Shown here: one piece after another, positions 38,103-47,511 of the stretch
Position numbering within the stretch: the stretch's first letter is position 1
Layout: each line of letters begins with the position of its first letter
NCBI RefSeq assembly: GCF_026262505.1
Contig: NC_067208.1
Span: 9,681,962-9,745,961 of the forward strand
Direction of reading: 5' to 3'
Length of the DNA stretch: 64,000 nt
DNA from: Trichomonas vaginalis G3
Taxonomy: Eukaryota > Parabasalia > Trichomonadida > Trichomonadidae
Position numbers and translations under genes: made by a program
Notes under the pieces: generated by a model
Seen by the model: only the letters and a program-made list of their open reading frames with translations
Databases searched by the model: none
Told to the model about the DNA's origin: nothing

Positions 38103-39954
38103 AGGGTTGTACAAACTGGCACAATTTTGCGGGCCGCGTGCCAGCTCCTGGCAGGCGGCCAAAATCAAAAAAGTGGCCAAAAATCGGGCCTCGTGGCGTG
38201 GAAAGGGTGGAGCCCGAAGGGCGACATCCTTTCCACGCCACTCGGCCTATGACCACAATTATATAATATGCTCATTATTATTTTTTCTTCTTTTCTCTTC
38301 TTTTTTTTTTTCTCTTTTCTTTCTTCTTTTTCCCTTTTCCCTTCCTTTTTTTCTAGTTTTGGAAAGGAAAAAGTAAAAAATTTAATAATTAATTTTATTA
38401 CTATGAAAATATACTTTTTAGCTTATATTGTAAGCTGTGAGAGTTTTAAGTGATGGAAGATATAAATCAAATTTGAAATTCAACAAATCTTGTTATGATT
38501 AAGTTGAATATTGTACTCTAATTAAGAGTTTTCAGTTATGAACTCAGGTATTATATAATAAAAGTATAACTCAAGATAATAAAGAGGTTTTTAAAATGTA
38601 GATCTGAAAATCAAACTACGCATGTTTGATATGATTAAGTTGAATAATGTTATTTTATTAAATGGTTCAAATCTGTGAAATCGGCAATTACAAATTAAAG
38701 GCGTAGTTCAAAAAATTAAAGAGATTTTAAAAATTAATATCAGAAATTAAACTAAAAAAAGGATTTAGTTATTTCAGTAATTATCAGAAAAGGTTAAAAA
38801 GATAGGGTAAGTAATGAACTTGGAGTGAGATGTGAGAAAAACATATTAAATAATTAGATATCTGATGAGTAAGGTAGTAATGAGAGTTAAGATCTGGTTA
38901 GTAAGGTAGTAATGAGAGTTAAGATCTGTTTAGTAAAGGTAGTAATGAGAGTTAAGATCTGGTTAGTAAGGTAGTAATGAGAGTTAAGATCTGGTTAGTA
39001 AGGTAGTAATGAGAGTTAAGATCTGGTTAGTAAGGTAGTAATGAGAGTTAAGATCTGGTTAGTAAGGTAGTAATGAGAGTTAAGATCTGGTTAGTAAGGT
39101 AGTAATGAGAGTTAAGATCTGGTTAGTAAGGTAGTAATGAGAGTTAAGATCTGGTTAGTAAGGTAGTAATGAGAGTTAAGATCTGGTTAGTAAGGTAGTA
39201 ATGAGAGATCTGCGGGCAGTAATGATACATCTATGAGTACATAACTAAAACATGAGTTCTATGAGCGAAATCTGAGAGCTAAAAGCCGAGAGATCTAAGG
39301 TAAGTAATGAGAGAAGAGAATTTGAAATTTTACAAAATACGTTTACTCATACAAAATAATTCGCATTCTTTTATAGAAATCTCAATGCCAATTAATACAT
39401 AAAACAGATTTTAGCAATCAATTGCAAGATTTAGAAAGATTTTATTTATAATCTCAGCCAAATTAACAAATATTTTATTGATTTCGTAAAAAATAGCAAT
39501 AAAACATAAAAATATGACATTCTATTTTTCCAAAAAAAATTCAAAAATCATTTTTTAACATGAAATTTATATTTTTTAATTTTTTTTTTAATTTTGAATT
39601 TTTTTTTTGGAATTTTCAACCATGTCAAAAGTCGGGATCTACAAATGTATTCTCTTTGACATAGGATAAAAACATCCTTTCTTATAATTTCATTGTAAAA
39701 TAAAATTTTCTTAAATTTATTGAATCCAAACTCAACTTTGCAACATTTTATTATCATAAAAACTAAGAAACATCAGGTAAACTTCAATTTGGAGAGCTTA
39801 AAATCATATCTAAATTGAAAAATAAGGGGAAAAAATTGTAAAAAAAATCTCATTAGATGGGGCAAAAAGTGACTTTTTTAATGTGTTTTTTTAAAAAATC
39901 GTGCCAGCTGGCCAAAAAAGGTGTGCCAGCAGGCGTGCCAGTTTGTACAACCCT
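38103..39954. mobile_element. Non-autonomous transposon X, copy 1
   Basis: The element is 1,852 bp with inverted ends AGGGTTGTACAAACTGGCAC, identical over 20 bp. Behind the left end is a GC-rich hairpin (arms GGCGTGGAAAGG, core GCCCGAAGGGC), a pyrimidine-rich tract and a 32-bp minisatellite. No transposase is encoded; open frames at the left end are accidents of the GC-rich part. Target duplications of 9-10 bp, seen crosswise between the two copies, point to a Mutator-like family. The left flank ends ACATTTTTT; the right flank begins ATTTGAAAAT. Confidence 0.85.
38871..39206. repeat. 32-bp minisatellite in X copy 1, about 10 units
   Basis: The unit is GAGAGTTAAGATCTGGTTAG followed by TAAGGTAGTAAT (32 bp). 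Ten near-identical units are present; the second has two small changes. Confidence 0.9.
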
Positions 39955-40584
39955 ATTTGAAAATAAAAATTTTGAAGACAAGACACTATGATGACACCTA
40001 GCAATTTCTCAGAGACACCTATCGTTGGGAAAATTACATCCGTAGTTTAGCTCGAAATGAAGTTAAGTTTTTAGTATTTTTTTACAAAATTTGATTTTTC
40101 TCAAAAATTTGGAATTTTAGGAAACAAAGCTCTTCGTGGTAGTATGTATTATAGGTATATGTATCTATTTCTCGTTGAGCAATGTCACTGCCTCTTGAGG
40201 AAAAAAAGATATGTTACATTTACTATTTTTCATATAAATTCCGGCAATTTTAGGAGTGCTTGCAACAAACATAAGTATCTCAAATACTTGAAATATTGAG
40301 ACATGGACTTGGGTACATATATATAACTATATATTCTATAGCACCACGAAGAGTTTTCTCCATTCCAAGCTTTCAATATGGAGTTATAATGAGATCTTAA
40401 TTATACTTCTAAAAACAATAAAATATTTCAAAATTTTAAGTGATAATTAATTGCAATTCTCTTTTATTTAATAGACCTCATATCATTCTATAAATATATC
40501 ATATTATCATTTCTTAATATCAAATATTTAATTCAGGGGGAGGCAGTTTATGTGCCCTAAAATTGAATGGGTCGGAGTACACCC
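39955..40584. mobile_element. Right part of TTAA element K2
   Basis: This stretch ends GGAGTACACCC followed by TTAA (40,585-40,588). It is the inverted partner of the end at 47,508-47,527. It begins with ATTTGAAAAT, the duplication that also ends the left part of K2 at 50,060-50,069. The sequence CCTATCGTTG near its start also occurs in the left part near 49,858, showing the two were once neighbours. No gene is present. Confidence 0.65.
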
Positions 40585-40634
40585 TTAAAAGAAATGTAAA
40601 CTTCAGAAAGTTACTTCCCTTGTCAATATTTTTA

Positions 40635-40983
40635 ATGAGTCGTATCATGGCTATTTAAAAATTTGGCCTCACCCCTGTTATTGTTTTTGATTGTCAAGCA
40701 GCCAAGTTTATGACAAATTAGAAGCTTCAAGAAGAGCGACGTGATCTATTACTTATTGCTCATCAATTTTAAATAGAACGACGATTACCATCAGTATTTG
40801 AATATTATCAAAAATCAATTGAAGAAAGAACTTATAAAAGAATGCATCGCGTATATCGTATCACCATATGAATCAGATTCACAATTATCATATTTTGCAA
40901 GAACAAGATACTTTGATTGTGTTTTAACATATCTAACACCATTAGTATTATACAAACATTATGATTTCTTACAAGTTACTTGA
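40635..40983 (+). pseudogene. Exonuclease 1 / FEN1-like nuclease fragment, unit 1
   Basis: The N-terminal start (MSRIMA, then LTPVIVFDCQ) is interrupted by several stops. The later part is open and reads YIVSPYESDSQLSYFARTRY and DCVLTYLTPLVLY, then YDFLQVT. These match the internal (I) domain of XPG-family nucleases of the Exo1 type (IVAPYEADSQLAYL, then a TEDSDL-like acidic site). The acidic active-site patch has become TYLTPL, so the catalytic metal site is lost. It is a dead copy, truncated after the I domain. The parallel copy is at 44,030-44,413. Confidence 0.7.
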
Positions 40984-41318
40984 AATAGATATCAATATTT
41001 CATAACTTTTCATAAATTAACACACAACAACTTTAGATCTCTTTGTATATTCTTTTGATGTAACTATTCACCATCAATTACAAATCTTTCTCTGAAACTA
41101 TCTCTTAAACTCCTTTTATAATACGAAAATTCAACAAATGTAATTATTTCTTCTAGATCTAACTAAAAAAATACAGAATTTCCATACAAATTCTAATACA
41201 TGTTTAACATTGCATTCAAAACATTCCTTTTTTGCTCTTTCATATGATCCAAAAACAGAACCATTAATTTTTTTCATTCAGAATCTCCATAAGAACACAA
41301 CTTTTTTATAATCATACA

Positions 41319-41933
41319 TTGCTGCAGATATACTTAAACATCTTGTTCAAGGTTAAATCAAGAAAACAAGTATCCATCGTAGGAAAGATCATTAGCCATG
41401 AAGATAGCACAATCAGCATTGATTACTTGGTAAATGATTGTACAGGCAGTATCAAAGTTAAGAATTTCATTTCAGATGATAATCCAGAGCCAATTCCAGA
41501 TGGAACATACGTTTTTGTTGTTGGAAGAATTACACCTGCTATTGAAGATGGAATAACTTCATTCACAATCAAACCCATAACAGAATTCGATCAAATTCCT
41601 TATCATATGCTTTACTCATTGTTCGTACACTTACAGACAACAAGAGGAACACCCCCAGACTCCTCTTTCGCTCAAGCACCAAAGCATGTTGAAACATCCG
41701 CTCCAGCACCTCCTCCAATGCGATCAAGCGAAGACAGAGATGAAAAGATTAAGAACGATGTCATTGAATTCCTCAAAGAGAACAATTCAGATTGCGGAAC
41801 TCCAGAAGAACAAATTATTCAACATTTCTCACACATATACTCCGCAGAAGAAGTTAAGAAAGCAGTTGAAACAGCAAACTTTAATGGTGAAATCTACTCT
41901 ACAAGCGAAGATAATTGTTATAATCCTTGCTAA
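41319..41933 (+). pseudogene. Replication protein A 32-kDa subunit (RPA2), 5'-truncated
   Basis: The ORF of 204 residues matches RPA32. An OB fold begins LFKVKSRKQVSIVGKIISHE, with DCTGSIKVKNF and PDGTYVFVVGRI. A linker rich in Pro follows, then the C-terminal winged helix: EEQIIQHFSHIYSAEEVKKA and NGEIYSTSEDN. RPA32 is part of the trimer that coats single-stranded DNA. The usual N-terminal phosphorylated region is missing: upstream of about residue 10 the sequence is the repeat shared with unit 2, which diverges at about 41,360. The frame is otherwise clean, so the piece is recent or still constrained. Confidence 0.75.
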
Positions 41934-42220
41934 ATTTTGAATAATTTTCTCTTGAAATCATTGTTACTGATACAATATTTAATGTTTGCTCTAATAAACC
42001 ATCATTTTTCTGTAATAATTTTTTGAAATTAAAATATTTCAATCTCTTCTTATTTTCTAATGAATTTTTAATTAAGTAATATCTTTATATGGATTTCATA
42101 GCTCATTAATTGCATATTTTCTTCTAATTTTAAGTTTTTAGCTAATAATTTATTCAATATATTTTTAATAATCATGCTAGAACATATTGTAATAATTCAC
42201 ATGCGTTTTTATTTATAATA
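41934..42220. other. AT-rich spacer
   Basis: No gene or repeat is recognised between the RPA32 and kinase fragments. Confidence 0.4.
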
Positions 42221-42756
42221 CAGAATGCCCTCTCGCATAATAGCAAACTTATAGGAGTCGATACAGATCCAATACTTAACGAAGGGTTTGCAAAGTTCTT
42301 AATCAGCGCAAGCTTTCATGTGTTACTCCAATCTATGCTGTTCCACTTGTTATCGACAACGGCCACCTCTTCCTAACATCAGGTCTTCGTATCATCGTCC
42401 GCATCATCATTGATCACAAGTACGGCTGCTTTTCTGCTCGAACAACAATCCACTGATGGTCATCCGTCCGATTTGGTGGAGAGAAGAACATCTTCCCATA
42501 CCAATGGAATGCTGAAATGTTATTCAACTCTTCATTGTTTTACGAACTTCCAGTTCTTTCTATCTACGACCGCGCTTAACTCTCTGGGTCCACGATTCCA
42601 TATTATCATAAGGATATTGGTGATTCGCTCACCTATGAAGTCACACAGGAGGCTAAGCGACACATCAGTATTCTCAACTTGTTCTGCCCAATTCCTCTTG
42701 AAGGAGTTCCGACCATCTTGTAAATTCTTTAGTTCGTCGGTGTCTCTGACTTAAAG
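42221..42756 (+). pseudogene. Uridine kinase-like gene remnant, unit 1
   Basis: It is a decayed, internally deleted copy of the gene better seen at 45,283-46,236. The P-loop half is gone. The remaining part reads, through stops and shifts, SSVRFGGEKNIFPYQ, FNSSLFYELPVLS and PLEGVPTIL. These belong to the conserved C-terminal domain of the bacterial-type nucleoside (uridine) kinase family, where the pattern is R-GE-KNIFPFQ-A-x-MFNSAL-YEL and later I-x-x-VP-x-x-S-I-L. It is not functional. Confidence 0.65.
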
Positions 42757-42871
42757 TACTAAGAATAAATTTAATAAATAATAAATATTTCTACATAACA
42801 AGTCATTTAGCCATTATTTCTACTTGAAACCAGCAACAAAAAATCGAGATATAGGAAGAACAATATGCATT

Positions 42872-43913
42872 TTATTTATTTACTAAAGAAATACAAAGAG
42901 AAGTAATGATATGATATGAATAATGATAAACAATTTCATATTTTGTGATAATATTCTTCTTTATCTCTAAATCTAAAATAGGATAATCAGTTTCACACAG
43001 ATATGATGAAAAGTGAGAAAGATTATGAATAGAATATATATTTTTAACACTATTTGTTGTAACTGATCCATATGTTTTACCTATTATTCTGTCACAGAAA
43101 GAATCTTTAACTGTAGTTGAACCAGAATTTCTTCGATGAACAGATTGATAAAATTCTACTCCTGGTCCTTTGTTTCCAAGAAATGAACAGTTTTCAATAA
43201 GAACAGTTGATCCATCTGCATAGAATGTTCCCCATATAGAATATTTGTGTTCATTATTCAAAACATTACAAAAATTAAAATTATAGTTACCATAAATTAA
43301 ATTTAAAATTAAATTATTTGACGTTGTGTTACAAAATGATGAATATGTTACGTTACTTAGACTTGTTGGTTGATGTAGAAATATTCCTGAGTCATAGTTT
43401 GCTTCACAGAAACTTGTGTTGATTGATTTAACTTCAATATTTCCATAATAAAGATGATTTGTATAATCAGTTTCTAAATTTCCGCATAAATAAAAAGAAC
43501 TTTCATAAAGATAATTTTTATTATTTGATTTAGAAACTAAGTAAACATATGAATGATGTCCAGAGGGGTTTCTTTTTGAGTTATGTCCTTGAAAGTTTGT
43601 TTTTGATTTGTAGCCACATGTTCGGTATTGGACAATGGAACTATTACAGTTAAAGTAGAGAGATCCACCGCTTGTATCACTGCTGCAGTTATTAAATGAA
43701 CAATCAGAATTAAGGAATTTATTGTTTGTATTCGTAAAATAAATGGCACTATTGGTCGTAATAGCGATAAATATGCTTTCAAATATGAAACACTCATTAT
43801 TTGTCGATTTAGCTGTAACGTTTGTGCCACAAATAGGTTCTGAATTAGGTTGTGTATTGTAAAAGAGTTCCCAAACATCACCAGAAGATTGAGAAAGATT
43901 AAATACTTTCTCT
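42872..43913 (-). pseudogene. Right-handed beta-helix surface protein, 5'-truncated, unit 1
   Basis: The minus-strand frame is open for about 347 codons, from the unit junction at 43,913 to the stop at 42,872. It has no Met in its first 200 codons; the first is MNNEHKYSIWG. Repeated strands of type NCSFLGNKGPGVEF, SFCNTTSNN and SSDTSGGSLYF are typical of trichomonad beta-helix/Pmp-like surface proteins. The signal peptide and start must have lain beyond the unit border. The C-terminus ends ITSLCISLVNK. The open frame suggests recent truncation. Confidence 0.6.
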
Positions 43914-44029
43914 TCCTAAAATGAATTGTAAACTTCAGAAAACCACTTCCCTCGTCAAAATTTTTAAGAAAAATTTTTTATCTCTTCCATCAAGGAATGA
44001 AAACGGGGAAAAAGATATTACCATAATTA

Positions 44030-44413
44030 ATGAGTCGAATCCTTGCTGTCCAAAAGCGTGGCCTTACACCTTATGTTGCTTTTGATTGTCAATCACTTCC
44101 TTCCAAGTTAATTACAAATCAGAAGCATCAAGAAGAGTGACACGAAGCTTTACTTATTACTCAACAATTATAAAAAGAACTGCGATTACCATAAGCATTT
44201 GAATAATATCAAAAAACAGTTTCAATCATATCAGCAACAGTATATACATGAAAGAAAGAACTTATAAATGAATACATCGAGTACATAGTATCACCATATG
44301 AATCAGATTCACAATTATCATATCTTGCAAGAACAAGATACTTTGATTGTGTTTTAACATATCTAACACCATTAGTATTATACAAACATTATGATTTCTT
44401 ACAAGTTACTTGA
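44030..44413 (+). pseudogene. Exonuclease 1 / FEN1-like nuclease fragment, unit 2
   Basis: Better preserved at the front than the unit 1 copy: MSRILAVQKRGLTPYVAFDC, then QSLPSKLITNQKHQEE. That is the XPG N-domain with the first acidic residue (FDG in working enzymes, FDC here). Stops and a shift follow, then the same I-domain fragment as unit 1 ending YDFLQVT. It is not functional. Confidence 0.7.
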
Positions 44414-44785
44414 AATAGATATCAATATTTCATAACTTTTCATAAATTAACACCCAACAACTTTAGAACTCTTTGTATATTCTTTTGATGTAACTATTCA
44501 CCATCAATTACAAATCTTTCTCTGAAACTATCTCTTAAACTCCTTTTATAATACGAAAATTCAACAAATGTAATTATTTCTGCTATATCATACCAAAAAA
44601 ATACAGAATTTACAACAAATTCTAATACATGTTTAACATTGTATTCAAAACATTCTTTTATCCTCTTTCATATGATCCAATAACAGAACCATTAATTTTT
44701 TTCATTCAGAATCTCCATAAGAACACAACTTTTTTATAATCATACATTGCTGCAGATATACTTAAACATCTTGTTCAAGGTTAAA

Positions 44786-45240
44786 TTGACACCATTACTC
44801 TTTGGACCATTTGAATTTACCAAATTCATCACCATCTGTGTTTCCTTACTTCAAAACAAACTATTCTCCAAAGATTGAAAGTTTCAAAGTCTTATAACCA
44901 TCACAATCTAAGTATTTCAAGTTCACAAGACTCAATGACAAACATTTCCAGATATCATTCAATTCCACATCATATTTCCAATCTATCAAACTAATAGTTG
45001 ATTGAAAAAAGACGAAATTAATTTTGATATTTGTTCAAATTACGAAATTAACAATTTATTTTTTTCTCATAACACATGATATATCCAATGATATATATCA
45101 ATTCATCTCTTTAATTCATTCATAAGAAATCAAAATTTATTTCTATCTCAGAAACAGAGATTTTATTTATTATTTATTTTCTTATTAATTGATATTTTTT
45201 TTTCATAATTTCATAATTTAATGCAGATTGTAGAATCCAT
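44786..45240. other. AT-rich spacer unique to unit 2
   Basis: No gene is recognised on either strand; the stretch replaces the RPA32 gene of unit 1. Confidence 0.4.
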
Positions 45241-45282
45241 TTTAACTTCATGAATAATGATACGCACAGTATTCCAAACTTA

Positions 45283-46236
45283 TCTTAGTCGATACAGTTC
45301 CAAAATTTAATGAAGCCATCTTTGAGTGCAAAGTTTATGACTTGAAGTTTGTTTGTGAATATTCTTCACCAGTACAAGCTTTCACGTATTGCATAGAAAG
45401 TTGTTGAAATTCCCAAGTGAGTGTGTTGTTACAATTGCCTGTCAATCATCATCATCAAACAAGACAACATTTGTGAAGCGTCTTTCCATTGCTCTTCGTG
45501 TTGTCTGTTACTATTCTATTGTTATTGAAATGAACTATTATTTTGTCGATCGCAAGAAGACACCAAAGGGCCCAGATGGCAAGAACGACTTCTAGTGCAT
45601 TTGTGCCATCAATGTTTATGTTCTTGCTTATAATGTCCACACGTTACTTAAATGGGAAACAATTCTTCGCCGCAAGTACGATTTCAAGCAAGACAAGGGC
45701 ATCAACATCGAAACAGAGAAACAGACACTTCCAGGCAACACATTCCTCATCCTTGAAGGCATTCACAGTTTGAATCCATAATTACTTGGTCCAACCGGTC
45801 GCGACATAGTCACTCCAATCTACGTTGCTCCACTTACACCACTTGTTGTCGACAATGACCACCACATCCTAACATCATATATTCGTCTCATCCGCCACAT
45901 CATCATAGATCACAGGTACCTCGTCTATTCTGCTCGTAAAACAAACCACTGATGGACATCGGTCCGAGTTGGCGAAGAGAAGAACATTTTCCCATACCAA
46001 GGTGATGCAGAAATGTTCTTCAACTCTTCATTGCTTAAGGAACTTCCAGTTCTTTCTATCTACTGCCTCAATTTGCTCTCTGATGCCACAATTCCATATC
46101 ATCGCTATCCACTCACCTCTGAAGTCACCCAGGAGGCTAAGCAACTCCTCAGAATGTTCTCCGGAAAACCTCTTGAAGGAGTTCCGCACATCTTGTGAAT
46201 TTTCGAGTTCGTCTGTGTCTCTGACATAAAGTACTA
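45283..46236 (+). pseudogene. Uridine kinase-like (P-loop nucleoside kinase) gene remnant, unit 2
   Basis: Several stops and shifts interrupt a once complete kinase. Visible in order are VVTIACQSSSSNKTTFVKRL (degenerate P-loop, GxSSSGKTTF in working enzymes), EMNYYFVDRKKTPKGPDGKN (the DNYYvdR-TP motif), and NTFLILEGIHSLNP (Walker B-like EGIH). The family-specific end follows: RVGEEKNIFPYQGDAEMFFN, KELPVLS and PLEGVPHIL. The enzyme family phosphorylates uridine/cytidine. Copy 1 at 42,221 lacks the first half. It is a host-gene relic. Confidence 0.75.
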
Positions 46237-46509
46237 AGAATAAGTTTAATAAACACCTAAACTCATAATAGTTTAATCAAAATAAATGCAAGCTATCAGT
46301 TTCGGATAAGAAAGAAAAATGCATCAACTCTGAAGAAGAAACGCGATACAACTAATATTGACGAGTTAAATTGCTGTATTCACAAACTTCATTGTATAAC
46401 AAAAAAGAATAACTGTGAATATTTTTTTAACATTCAATTTTGATTCAAATTATAAGTTTTTAACGGAACAATTCACAAGTGAATATTGAAATTTGATTGA
46501 TTGTCAAAA

Positions 46510-47507
46510 AATTTATTTATATTAAAACAATACAAAGAGAAATAATGAAATGATATGAATAATGATAAACAATTTCATATTTTGTGATAATATTCTTCTT
46601 TATCATTAAAACTAAAATAGGAAACTCTGCTTCACACAGATATGATGAAAAGTGTGAAAGATTATGAATAGAATATATATTTTGAACATTATTTGTTGTA
46701 ACTGATATATGTTTTATCTATTATTCTGTCACAGAAAGAATCTTTAACTGTAATTGAACCAGAATATCTTGATAAAATTCTACTCCTGGTCCTTGTTTCC
46801 AAGAAATGAACAGTTTTCAATAAGAACAGTTGATCCAAATGCATAGAATGTTCCATAATCAGATTTTTTTGTTCATTATTCAAAACATTACAAAAATTAA
46901 AATTATAGTTACCATAAATTTAATTTAAAATTAAATTATTTGATGTTGTGTTACAAAATGATGAATATGTTACGTTACTTAGACTTGTTGGTTGATTTAG
47001 AAGTATTCCTGAGTCATAGTCTGCTTCACAGAAACTTGTGTTGATTGATTTAACTTCAATATTTCCATAAAAAGATAATTTGTTCTCATTTTTTCTAAAT
47101 TTCCGCATAAATAAAAAGAACTTTCATAAAGATAATTTTTATTATTTGATTTAAAACTAAAAACATATGAATGATGTCCTCTATCAGAGTTTGTTTTTGA
47201 TTTGTAGCCACATGTTCGGTATTGGACAATGGAACTATTACATTTAAAGTAGATAGATCCACCATTTGTATTACTGCTGCAGTTAGTAAATGAACAATCT
47301 GAGTTAAGAAATTTATTGCTTGTATTCGTAAAATAAATGGCACTATTGTCGTAATTTCAATGAAGATACTTTAAAAATGAAACACTCGTTTTCTGTTGAT
47401 GTTGCTTGAACATTCTTCCCGGTGATTGGTTTTGGTGATGTTGATGTTCCATAAAAAAGTTCCCAAACATCACCAGCAGATTGTGAAAGATCAAAAACTT
47501 TCTCTTC
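46510..47507 (-). pseudogene. Beta-helix surface protein remnant, unit 2
   Basis: It matches the unit 1 copy (EKVFDLSQSAGDVWELFYGT at the front, same SFCNTTSNN and NCSFLG-type strands). It has several frameshifts, so only short pieces are open. Its front end stops at the TTAA border of K2, as copy 1 stops at the unit junction. Confidence 0.6.
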
Positions 47508-47511
47508 TTAA

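Larger units (their letters stand above)
40589..43917. repeat. Tandem unit 1: decayed host-gene block
   Basis: Unit 1 holds, in order, an Exo1-like fragment, a shared noncoding segment (41,000-41,350), an RPA32 gene, a uridine kinase-like fragment and a beta-helix gene on the minus strand. Unit 2 (43,918-47,507) has the same order except that RPA32 is absent. The junction of the units (around 43,911-43,935) is the unoccupied equivalent of the K2 insertion site. Confidence 0.75.
43918..47507. repeat. Tandem unit 2: decayed host-gene block
   Basis: It repeats the order Exo1-like, shared segment (44,440-44,785, nearly identical to 41,000-41,360), uridine kinase-like, beta-helix (minus). In place of RPA32 it has about 450 bp of unrecognised AT-rich sequence (44,786-45,235). 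It ends at TTAA (47,508), where K2 begins. Confidence 0.75.

Noticed and set aside
38035-38453. Open frames at the left end of X (also 50,047-50,415)
   Set aside because: They are identical by repetition in both X copies, cross the element border and consist of low-complexity Phe/Ser runs; no protein family.
43537-43881. 114-codon minus-strand frame
   Set aside because: It lies in another frame within the beta-helix gene, whose own frame carries the family repeats.
40585-47511. piggyBac element bounded by TTAA
   Set aside because: The GGG ends point away from the enclosed segment, and no piggyBac transposase is present; the ends belong to K2 lying outside the segment.
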